This document shows positions 54,984-62,539 of a stretch of DNA of 64,000 bases, piece after piece. This DNA comes from Clostridiales bacterium. GTDB taxonomy: Bacteria > Bacillota > Clostridia > Oscillospirales > Oscillospiraceae. The notes below the pieces were generated by a model. That model was not told where the DNA came from. It did no database searches and was given only the letters and a program-made list of their open reading frames with translations. Within the stretch, counting starts at the first letter, position 1. Each line of letters begins with the position of its first letter. Location: the NCBI GenBank assembly GCA_029265405.1, contig JAJUJI010000004.1:124001-188000 (forward strand). The letters run 5' to 3'. The position numbers and the translations under genes are program-made.

Positions 54984-56329
54984 TTTTCCTTTTTCATCAG
55001 CGAGAAGAACATGGCAAGCGCGACAAACAGGGTAAGGTTTTCCGTTATCGGCTGGACCCATATCACGCCGCCCAGGCCCATAACCCGCACCAGCAGGAGC
55101 ATGACAGGTATGAGCAGCAGGCCTTTATTGAAAAAGGTGACGAACATGGCCTGCCTCCATTTCCCCATGGCCTGGAAGAAGGCGTTTATGAGGTCCGTGG
55201 AGCAGATGCCGAGCTGGCAGACGACCCATTGGCGCATGAAGAGTGCTCCGACCGCTATCGTAGCCTTGTCGGTCAAAAATACGGTCATGGCTCCGCGCGG
55301 GAAAAGCTCCAGCAGCGCTACGCAGACGACCACGAAGCTAAGTACCGCAACGGCCGAGCCCTTCATAAGAGCCCTCATGCGCGGCATGTTGCCGGAGCTG
55401 TAATTATAGGCGACCAGCGGCCGTATGCCCTGGGCCATGCCTACGGAGAGCTGTATAGTCAGGTTGCCGATCTTTTGAACCACGCCGAAGGCTGCGAGGT
55501 CTGTTTCCGTGCCAAGCTGGCCTATGAAGTGGAACCTGAAAAAGTCGCATATAATAGTCAGGCACAGGGCAAAGCCGGAGGGTATGCCTATAAGCAGCAC
55601 CGAAGCGGCCACGCCGCCCTTGCCGGAGAAGTACTTCGGGTTCAGTGAAAATGCCAGCTCTCCGCGCTTTTTGGCATAGACCGCGGCAAGGAACAGCAAA
55701 GCCGCGTAATTTGAAATGCAGGTTGCTATAGCCGCGCCGGTTATGCCCATATCGAGGGCAAAGATGAATATAGGGTCGAGTATTATATTAAGGATGCCGC
55801 CTAATGAGGCCCCGATTCCCGCTATTCTTGTCTCACCCTCCGCAAGGAAGCACTGGGAAAGCAGATGTGAGGCGATGAAGGGTATGAAGCCTCCGAATAC
55901 CGTCCAGACGAGGTAGGAAACGCAGTGATCGATGGTCGTTTCGCCGGCTCCTATCAGATAAAGAAAAGGCTTGAGAACAAGCGCGAGCGCGACCGCGAAA
56001 ACGCATCCGACCGCGAGGGCCGCGTATATGCTGAAGGAAGCGACCTGCCGCGCCCTGGCGCGGTTGCCGGCTCCGAGAGCCGCGGAGATGCCCGCATTGG
56101 CCCCGACGCTGAAAACGGCGCTGACGACGGCCATTACAAGGAAAACGGGAGTCACGATGCCAAGAGCGGCTATCTGCGAGGTGTCGCCCGTATGGCCGAC
56201 AAAAAAGGTGTCCGCCAGATTGTATAGTATGCCTATAAGATTGCTTAGTACTGTGGGCAGTATGAAGGCTGAAAGGGCTTTAGGCACCGGATAGGCTTCA
56301 AACGCCTCTTTCTTTTGCAGTTCTGTCAT
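54968..56329 (-). CDS. MATE family efflux transporter
   Basis: 453 residues, 12 transmembrane helices in two homologous halves; PTVLSNLIGILYNLADTFFVGH at the N-terminus is the MATE/MatE pattern, with a second copy near FLLGIPSGFALCLTIICDFF. It uses a Na+ or H+ gradient to export cationic or hydrophobic compounds. It starts nine bases after the stop of the flavin reductase gene in the same operon, suggesting export of a product or toxic intermediate of the adjacent GRE pathway (inference). Confidence 0.92.
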   Translation of the reverse strand: MTELQKKEAFEAYPVPKALSAFILPTVLSNLIGILYNLADTFFVGHTGDTSQIAALGIVTPVFLVMAVVSAVFSVGANAGISAALGAGNRARARQVASFSIYAALAVGCVFAVALALVLKPFLYLIGAGETTIDHCVSYLVWTVFGGFIPFIASHLLSQCFLAEGETRIAGIGASLGGILNIILDPIFIFALDMGITGAAIATCISNYAALLFLAAVYAKKRGELAFSLNPKYFSGKGGVAASVLLIGIPSGFALCLTIICDFFRFHFIGQLGTETDLAAFGVVQKIGNLTIQLSVGMAQGIRPLVAYNYSSGNMPRMRALMKGSAVAVLSFVVVCVALLELFPRGAMTVFLTDKATIAVGALFMRQWVVCQLGICSTDLINAFFQAMGKWRQAMFVTFFNKGLLLIPVMLLLVRVMGLGGVIWVQPITENLTLFVALAMFFSLMKKENSRPA

Positions 56330-56338
56330 TAAGGCACT

Positions 56339-58276
56339 TTAAATCCTTCGCGCTATGGCGTCCGCCGAAGCGGTTGCGTTCATTATGTTGGAGGGGGAAA
56401 CGCAGTCGCCAAGCAGCCAGAATTCGGGGGCGCAGTCTCTCAGGGCAAGGGCCGCTTCCCTCATGGGCCTTTGACCGACGGCATATACCACCGTATCGGC
56501 CGGGATCAGCGCTCCGCCGGCTATAACGCCGGCATCCGTGATTTCCTCGGCCCTGGTGTTGAACCTCAGGTCTATGCCGTACTTTTTTATTTCCACCTCG
56601 AGTGCCTTAACATGGAGCATGTTGCCGCCGTCGCTGATTTTGTCCAGCATTTCAACTATTGTTACCTTCCTGCCCAGCATGGAAAGGTAAATGCCCAGCT
56701 CCACGCCCACAAGGCCAGCGCCGAGTATGGCGACTTTTGAGCCCGCTTTTTCGGGATTAACATATATTTCTTCGGCAGGATATGCGTTTATGCCGTCTAT
56801 GCCTTTTATCGGAGGCTTTATCGGCCGGGCTCCCGTTGCCGCTATGATCACGTCGGGGTTAAGCGACTTTGCGTATTCCGGCGTCACCTCGGTGTTCAGT
56901 CTCAGGTCTATGGCGGCGTTTCTTACAAAGCGGGCCTGCTGGTCAAGGTAGTAGTCCAGCTTCTTCTTAAAGGGAACATTTCTCTCGCAGCGGAGCGCGC
57001 CGCCAAGCTCGCCGCTTTTCTCGCAAAGTATCACCTTGTGGCCTCTTGCGGCGCAGGTCAGCGCGGCCTGCATGCCTCCGATGCCGCCTCCGGCTATAAG
57101 CACAGTCTTTTTTTCAGGTGAGGGGAGCGCGTATCTGTATTCCAGCTCGCGCCCCGTTTCCGGGTTGATAGCGCAGTGGAACTGGCCCTTGTTTATCAGA
57201 TTGGAGAAGCAGGCGAGGCAGCGCATGCACTTTTTCACCTCGTCCTCGCGGCCTGAGCGGAGCTTGTTGGGCAGGTCCGGATCGGCGATGATGCCGCGCG
57301 CTATCTCAACTATGTCCGCCTTGCCGGAGGCTATTATATCCTCCATAAGCGCCGGCTCGCCGAGGGCGCCGACAGTCGCGACGGGAGTCCTGACATGCTT
57401 CTTTATCTCAGCCGCGTATTTGACGTTTACGCCGTCCTCCAGGAACATGCTGGGATGCGTCACCGTAAACACCTCGGCCACCTCGTGGCTGCCGGCCGAT
57501 ACGTGGATTATGTCGCAATGGCCCTCAAGCTGCTTTGCGAAGGCTATGCCCTCGTCTATGCCGTAGCCTCCCTCATAGCACTCGCTGCCGCTGATGCGCA
57601 CCTCTATGGGGAACCTTGGACCGACGGCCTTCCTTACCGCGTCGCAGACGGCTACGGCTATGCGGGCGCGGTTTTCTATGGCGGGTCCGCCCCATTTGTC
57701 CTTCCTGGTATTGAGCGAGGGAGATAAAAACTGGCTTATGAGCCAGCCGTGCCCGCCGTGTATGGTAACCATGCCGAAGCCGCACCTTTTGGCGAAGGCG
57801 GCTGCCTCGGCATATTTGCGTATAGTCCGCTCTATCATTTCTTCCGTCATGGCGAGAATCGGCCGCCCGTCTATCTCAAGCTCCACCGGGCCGTAGGCCA
57901 TGCCTCTGAAGGCCTCCCCCTTTATGCCTAGGGAACGGTTGGCATACATCCCGGCGTGCTGGAGTTCCGTTGAGGCGACGGCTCCGTACATGGCTATGGC
58001 GGAGGAGCACTTGGCCAGGGCGTGGCGGGCGAAGGGATCGTCCATGCGGACGTGGAATTCTCCGCCCCGTCCGAATTCGGAATCCACCACGCATTCGCCG
58101 AGGGTAACGGCGGAGGCGCCGCCCTGCGCCTTGCGCCCGTAGTAGGCGGCGGCCGCATCGGGCAGCACGCCCTCCCTGTCCATGTCCTGATAGCCCGTGG
58201 GGGCCGCTATGATGCGGTTGCGGAACAGAGTTCCGGCGATTTCGATAGGCTCGAAAAGATGAGGATATTTCAGCAT
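56339..58276 (-). CDS. Fe-S/flavin Old Yellow Enzyme-family NADH:flavin oxidoreductase
   Basis: 645 residues from the ATG at 58276, which has GGGAG upstream. FMN TIM barrel (about 1-330) with IHGGHGWLISQFLSPSLNTR; a 4Fe-4S site CMRCLACFSN...C; and an FAD/NAD(P) dinucleotide fold (GGGIGGMQAALTCAARGHKV, then GAGLVGVELGIYLSMLGRKV). This is the architecture of 2,4-dienoyl-CoA reductase, trimethylamine dehydrogenase and BaiCD-type enoate reductases. It would reduce a C=C bond conjugated to a carbonyl, or demethylate. Second gene of the activase-reductase-exporter operon. Confidence 0.93.
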   Translation of the reverse strand: MLKYPHLFEPIEIAGTLFRNRIIAAPTGYQDMDREGVLPDAAAAYYGRKAQGGASAVTLGECVVDSEFGRGGEFHVRMDDPFARHALAKCSSAIAMYGAVASTELQHAGMYANRSLGIKGEAFRGMAYGPVELEIDGRPILAMTEEMIERTIRKYAEAAAFAKRCGFGMVTIHGGHGWLISQFLSPSLNTRKDKWGGPAIENRARIAVAVCDAVRKAVGPRFPIEVRISGSECYEGGYGIDEGIAFAKQLEGHCDIIHVSAGSHEVAEVFTVTHPSMFLEDGVNVKYAAEIKKHVRTPVATVGALGEPALMEDIIASGKADIVEIARGIIADPDLPNKLRSGREDEVKKCMRCLACFSNLINKGQFHCAINPETGRELEYRYALPSPEKKTVLIAGGGIGGMQAALTCAARGHKVILCEKSGELGGALRCERNVPFKKKLDYYLDQQARFVRNAAIDLRLNTEVTPEYAKSLNPDVIIAATGARPIKPPIKGIDGINAYPAEEIYVNPEKAGSKVAILGAGLVGVELGIYLSMLGRKVTIVEMLDKISDGGNMLHVKALEVEIKKYGIDLRFNTRAEEITDAGVIAGGALIPADTVVYAVGQRPMREAALALRDCAPEFWLLGDCVSPSNIMNATASADAIARRI

Positions 58277-58291
58277 AAGCAAATCTCCCGT

Positions 58292-59242
58292 TTAATGTAT
58301 TATGACTTCAAACCCTCGGGCGGCAAGCTGGCCGCGCCGCAGGTCCATCAGCTCGTCCGAGGGCGGTTCGGCGACAAAGATCTTTTCGTTTTTGAGCAGC
58401 CGTTCATGCTTGCTTACCCCAAGCTTATGGTAAGGCAAGAGCTGGACGATGTCAACGGCGTCCCTTATTTTATCAAGAAAGCCGGCGTAGAGCTCAAAGT
58501 GCTCCTCGGAATCGTTGAATAGCGGTATCACCGGTATGCGGATTTGAAAGCGCCCGCCCGCCGCGGCTATTTTAAGGGCGTTTTCAAGTATGAGCTCGTT
58601 GGGTACTCCTATGACGCGCCTGTGCAGCTCGGAATCCATGCACTTGAGATCGTATAGGAACAGATCCGCGTAGGGCAGGACGCTTTCCACCGCTGGCCAC
58701 GGCGCAAAGCCCGTGGTGTCCACCGCCGTATGCATGCCCTCGGACTTGCAGCGCTTTAGGAGCTCCAGCGTAAAGAGAGGCTGGCACAGGCACTCGCCGC
58801 CGGATATCGTCACGCCGCCGCCCGATTCGTCGAAAAAGGGCTTGTCGCGCAGCAGGCGGCGCATTACCTCATCCGCCGTCATATCGTCGCCGCACATATA
58901 AAGGGCCTCCGGCTTGCAGACCGAGGCGCAGGCACCGCATTCGTCGCAGCGTGTCTTGTCCACCTCGGGATATGCGATGTCCTCCCCGGCGGCGCTTTTC
59001 GACGGCGGCCCCTTGGCTATCAGTCCCTTTCGGCAGGCAGTCAGGCACTTGCCGCAGGCTTCGACGCCAAGGCAGCGTATCCTCATCCAGTTCAGCTCGG
59101 TCTTGAAGCCCTGGGACTCCGGGCTGTGGCACCAGGGGCAGCGCAGGGGACAGCCCTTTAAAAACACCGTGGTGCGTATGCCCGGCCCGTCCTGCACGGA
59201 AAAGCCCTGGATGTCGTATATTTTCCCTTTAATCCCGTCCAT
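58292..59242 (-). CDS. Glycyl-radical enzyme activating protein (partner of adjacent GRE)
   Basis: 316 residues. CxxxCxxC at Cys31, Cys35 and Cys38 (GCPLRCPWCHSPE), two ferredoxin-like clusters (CLGVEACGKCLTAC and CDECGACASVC), and SGGECLCQP for SAM. It abstracts a hydrogen from the glycine of its GRE, which is encoded 128 bases away on the other strand. The whole protein aligns well with the activase at 33420, so both probably arose by duplication. First gene of the minus-strand operon. Confidence 0.95.
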   Translation of the reverse strand: MDGIKGKIYDIQGFSVQDGPGIRTTVFLKGCPLRCPWCHSPESQGFKTELNWMRIRCLGVEACGKCLTACRKGLIAKGPPSKSAAGEDIAYPEVDKTRCDECGACASVCKPEALYMCGDDMTADEVMRRLLRDKPFFDESGGGVTISGGECLCQPLFTLELLKRCKSEGMHTAVDTTGFAPWPAVESVLPYADLFLYDLKCMDSELHRRVIGVPNELILENALKIAAAGGRFQIRIPVIPLFNDSEEHFELYAGFLDKIRDAVDIVQLLPYHKLGVSKHERLLKNEKIFVAEPPSDELMDLRRGQLAARGFEVIIH

Positions 59243-59274
59243 AGTTCATCCGCGCTTCCTCACATTATGAAAAG

Positions 59275-59303
59275 AATATACCATAGCGCAAAAAAAGTTG
59301 CAA
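59275..59303 (-). promoter_or_regulatory. Promoter of the activase operon
   Basis: On the minus strand TTGCAA (59303-59298), a 17-base spacer and TATATT (59280-59275), ending about 30 bases before the activase ATG. Confidence 0.6.
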
Positions 59304-59311
59304 CCTATATA

Positions 59312-59340
59312 TTTCTTTTCCGCGGCTCCAGTGATATAAT
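59312..59340 (+). promoter_or_regulatory. Promoter of the GRE operon
   Basis: TTTCTT (59312-59317), a 17-base spacer and TATAAT (59335-59340). The -35 is weak, so a regulator may be needed. The two divergent promoters sit back to back, their -35 boxes only eight bases apart. Confidence 0.5.
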
Positions 59341-59370
59341 GGAATAAATTAAAAATGGGGGGCTAGAAAC

Positions 59371-61857
59371 ATGTTCCAGTTCGCGCCTGTTTCCGAAAGG
59401 ATCAAGCGTATGCGCGCCAAGCGCGACGCTTTTGCCGCCGGCAAATACATGACGATAAATTCTGAGCGGACCAAGATATATACGGACTATTACAAGTCCC
59501 ATGAAAACCAATGGCCTCTCCTAAAGAGGGCCGGAGCGCTCTGCGCCTGGTGCGCGTCAAAGCAGTGCAGCGTTTTTGACGACGATATTTTCGTAGGAAG
59601 CACCGGGCCGGACGAGAGGAGCCTCAGCCCTTATGTAGAGTGGAGCTGCGGCTGGATACCCGGCGTGGTGGACGACAGCGACGAAAACTTCCGCAGGGCC
59701 TGGCAGTCAAGCGACGCGATTAAAATGACGGATGAGCAGAGAGCCGTTTTCCGCGAGGCTTATGACTTTTGGAAGGACCGCAGCCTGAACAAGATGGTGG
59801 AGGGCGCGCTGACCGCCGACTTCTGGGAGCACGCGGGCAACGGGGGCCTGATAAACTCCCATCGGGGAGGGGCGTTTTTCGTCGGCGTATCGGGCATGCC
59901 TCAGGGCCACTACATAGCCAACTTCGACGCGGCGGTCAACAAGGGCTTCGGCGCGGTGAAAAGGGAGGCTCTGGCGAAGATAGAGGAAACCAAGGGCAGG
60001 GTCTTTGGAGACAGCGCCGAAAGCCATTTATTTTATCACGCGGTTGTCCAGGTTTGCGACGGGGCCATGCTGCTCAGCCGCCGCTACGCCGAGGCCTGCC
60101 GCGAAAAGGCGGAGACGGCGGCGGGAGAGAGGAAAATCGAGCTGCTAAGAATGGCGGACAGCCTGGACTGGATAATGGAAAATCCCGCCCGCACGTATTG
60201 GGAGGCGCTTCAGGCCATAATACTCTACCAGCTCATGCTCTCGACCGACGCACAGCAGCACGGGCAGTCGCAGGGCCGCGTGGACCAGTACGCGGGCTGG
60301 CTGCTGAAGAAGGAGCTTGAGGAGGGACGCCTCACTTGGGAACAGGCCCAGGAATACAGCGACGCCTTCATACTCAAGCTAAGCGACATCATAGTTCTGC
60401 CCGGCTTTGCCAACAACCGCCGGATAATCGAGCTTATGGAGCAGGGCCAGAACCTGTTTTCCTCCATCTACAACGGGCTTACAGCTACCGCCGGAATAGC
60501 GCTGACTCTGGGCGGCGTGAAGGCCGACGGGACCGACGCTACGAATCCGGCGACGATAATGCTGCTGCAAACCTACGGCAGGATGCGCTTTCCTGATCCC
60601 ACCGTGGCGCTGAGGATACATAAGGGCACTCCCGACGAGGTGTGGAGGCTAGGGATAGAGTCCAGCAAGCTTTGCGGCGGCATACCCCAGTTCCAGAACG
60701 ACGATGTTATAATACCGTCTCTAATGGATATAGGCCTGAGCCTTGAGGATGCCCGCAACTATTCCATTGTCGGCTGCGTGGAGCCCGCGGGGACGGGCTG
60801 CGAATGGCCGGCCTGCGGCTGCACCGGCACCGAATCCATATGGAATATGGTGAATGTTGTGCTTATCACCATAAACGGGGGCCTGAATCCGAACACCGGC
60901 AAAATGGCCATGCCCTGCAAGAAGCTGTACGAGTACGAGAGCTTCGAGGAATTCAAGGCGGCCTTTGAAGCGCAGATGCAGTATATTATCGACTGGAACG
61001 TGTCCTACGCCAACACCTTTGAGATGGTTTACAGCCACTATTTCCCCTGCATTGCCGCCTCGGCGCTTATGGAGGGCTGCATGGAAAAGGGCAGGGACGT
61101 GACAAAGGGCGGCGCGAAATACAACCGCATAGGGCTGACAGCCATAGGCACCGCCAACGTGGGCGACAGCCTGATGGCGATTAAGAAGCTTTGCTTCGAC
61201 GACAAGACCGTTTCGCTCAGGGACATGTACGACGCCCTGGAGAAAAACTGGGAGGGCTATGAGGAGCTGCGCCAGACCATTATAAACGAGGTGCCCCACT
61301 ACGGCAACGACAACGACGAGGTAGACGGGCTGGCAGCCTGGGCGTTGGGGCTGTTCGCGAAAAAAATGGCGGCCGCCGAAGGGCCGAGAGGACATTATTC
61401 CGGCGGAACCTTCACAATGACCGCTCACATGCACAACGGCGCCATGACCAAGGCCACTCCAGACGGGAGAAGGGCGGGCGAGCCTCTGGCCGACGCCATT
61501 TCCGCCCGGCAGGGCTTCGACAAGAAGGGGCCCACGGCATACCTGCGCAGCGCGGCCAAGCTGCCGCACAGGGAGCTTTCCAACGGCGACCAGCTCAACA
61601 TACGCTTTTCGCCCTCCAGCGTCCAGGGCGACGCGGGCGCGGCGAAGCTGAAGGCCCTGATCAGGACATACTTCAGCCTCGGAGGCATGCAGGTGCAATT
61701 CAATGTTGTGGGAACCGAGCAGCTCCGCAAGGCCCAGGCCGACCCGGACAGCTACAAGAACCTCGTGGTGCGAATCGCGGGCTTCTCAACTTATTTCGTG
61801 TCCCTCAGCAGGGCTACGCAGGACGATTTTATAACAAGGACCGAGCAGAGCCTGTAG
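59371..61857 (+). CDS. Glycyl-radical enzyme (PFL2/dehydratase-like clade, substrate unassigned)
   Basis: 828 residues from the ATG after GGGGGG. Catalytic Cys469 in VGCVEPAG, with Glu471 two residues on, as in dehydratase, C-N, C-S lyase and decarboxylase members (PFL instead has adjacent cysteines). The glycyl radical is Gly804 in RIAGFSTYF, and Gln/Arg follow as usual (ATQDDFITRTEQ). Unusual: three further cysteines (477, 482 and 484) lie just after the active-site Cys. Sequence resembles glycerol dehydratase/PflD relatives generally, but none of the reference specificity signatures I know fits. It needs the divergently encoded activase; no electron donor is encoded beside it. A thioredoxin follows 93 bases later. 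Confidence 0.93.
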   Translation: MFQFAPVSERIKRMRAKRDAFAAGKYMTINSERTKIYTDYYKSHENQWPLLKRAGALCAWCASKQCSVFDDDIFVGSTGPDERSLSPYVEWSCGWIPGVVDDSDENFRRAWQSSDAIKMTDEQRAVFREAYDFWKDRSLNKMVEGALTADFWEHAGNGGLINSHRGGAFFVGVSGMPQGHYIANFDAAVNKGFGAVKREALAKIEETKGRVFGDSAESHLFYHAVVQVCDGAMLLSRRYAEACREKAETAAGERKIELLRMADSLDWIMENPARTYWEALQAIILYQLMLSTDAQQHGQSQGRVDQYAGWLLKKELEEGRLTWEQAQEYSDAFILKLSDIIVLPGFANNRRIIELMEQGQNLFSSIYNGLTATAGIALTLGGVKADGTDATNPATIMLLQTYGRMRFPDPTVALRIHKGTPDEVWRLGIESSKLCGGIPQFQNDDVIIPSLMDIGLSLEDARNYSIVGCVEPAGTGCEWPACGCTGTESIWNMVNVVLITINGGLNPNTGKMAMPCKKLYEYESFEEFKAAFEAQMQYIIDWNVSYANTFEMVYSHYFPCIAASALMEGCMEKGRDVTKGGAKYNRIGLTAIGTANVGDSLMAIKKLCFDDKTVSLRDMYDALEKNWEGYEELRQTIINEVPHYGNDNDEVDGLAAWALGLFAKKMAAAEGPRGHYSGGTFTMTAHMHNGAMTKATPDGRRAGEPLADAISARQGFDKKGPTAYLRSAAKLPHRELSNGDQLNIRFSPSSVQGDAGAAKLKALIRTYFSLGGMQVQFNVVGTEQLRKAQADPDSYKNLVVRIAGFSTYFVSLSRATQDDFITRTEQSL

Positions 61858-61950
61858 CAAAAGGCGCTGCAAACGTGACCGAATCACGGCGGCGCGCAAG
61901 GCAAGGCAATATAATAGCGGCAGAGTCAAAAATATTAAGGAGGCGCAACT

Positions 61951-62262
61951 ATGGGACCCGTGACCCTGACAAAAGCAAATTTCAGCTCCGAAACCGCAAA
62001 AGGCATAACTGTCGTGGACTTCTGGGCTTCCTGGTGCGGCCCCTGCCGCAGGATGGCTCCGGTCATAGACGAGCTGGCCGAGGAGCTGGAGGGAGTCAAA
62101 TTTGGCAAGGTAAACGTAGACGAGGAACCGGAGCTGTCGGACAGGTACGGCATCGAGGTGATACCAACGCTCTTGGTATTCAAGGACGGGAAGACTGTCG
62201 AGGGCGCCTCCGGCGTAATGCCAAAGGAAAGCCTGAGGGCAATGGTAGAGAGAAACAAATAG
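61951..62262 (+). CDS. Thioredoxin
   Basis: 103 residues with a classical active site WCGPC (Cys29 and Cys32), cis-Pro in VIPTLLVFKDG, and a short C-terminal helix, preceded by AAGGAGG. A full-length cytosolic thioredoxin that reduces disulfides. It follows the GRE gene and directly precedes a ferredoxin-thioredoxin reductase subunit, so it may receive electrons from ferredoxin here. Housekeeping thioredoxin role cannot be excluded. Confidence 0.95.
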   Translation: MGPVTLTKANFSSETAKGITVVDFWASWCGPCRRMAPVIDELAEELEGVKFGKVNVDEEPELSDRYGIEVIPTLLVFKDGKTVEGASGVMPKESLRAMVERNK

Positions 62263-62286
62263 GCTTGCAAGCTGTGGGAGGAACAT

Positions 62287-62484
62287 ATGAAAATTACGGT
62301 CAACGAGGACAAGGAGATAGCCGACGCCGTCAAGGAGGGGCTTAAGCGCACGGGCGGCTACTGCCCCTGCCGCAGGGAGAGGATAGAAGAAAACAAATGC
62401 ATGTGCAAGGAATTCCGAGAGCAGATAGCTGATCCGGATTTCGAGGGCTTCTGCCACTGCATGCTGTATTACAAGCATAAATAG
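62287..62484 (+). CDS. Ferredoxin:thioredoxin reductase catalytic (beta) chain-like protein
   Basis: 65 residues with six cysteines as three pairs: CPC (26, 28), CMC (38, 40) and CHC (56, 58). This is the ferredoxin:thioredoxin reductase pattern of a 4Fe-4S cluster next to a redox disulfide. Spacing is 9 and 15 between pairs, whereas the plant/cyanobacterial form is CPC-X16-CPC-X8-CHC. It lies 24 bases after thioredoxin, so they form a reductase-thioredoxin pair fed by reduced ferredoxin, which anaerobic metabolism supplies. No variable (alpha) chain is encoded nearby; bacterial homologues usually lack it. Confidence 0.88.
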   Translation: MKITVNEDKEIADAVKEGLKRTGGYCPCRRERIEENKCMCKEFREQIADPDFEGFCHCMLYYKHK

Positions 62485-62494
62485 GCGGCTGAAA

Positions 62495-62529
62495 TTTGAG
62501 GCCGGGGGCGTTTTGCCTCCGGCCTCAAA
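62495..62529. terminator. Bidirectional terminator between FTR and GH3 genes
   Basis: TTTGAGGCCGG and its complement form a long stem with GGGGC/GCCT inside. The outer ends AAA/TTT allow both directions. Confidence 0.7.
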
Positions 62530-62539
62530 CGTTATTGCT

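Noticed and set aside
60721-61698. A 325-residue frame antisense to the GRE gene
   Set aside because: It mirrors GRE codons, and no family features are seen.
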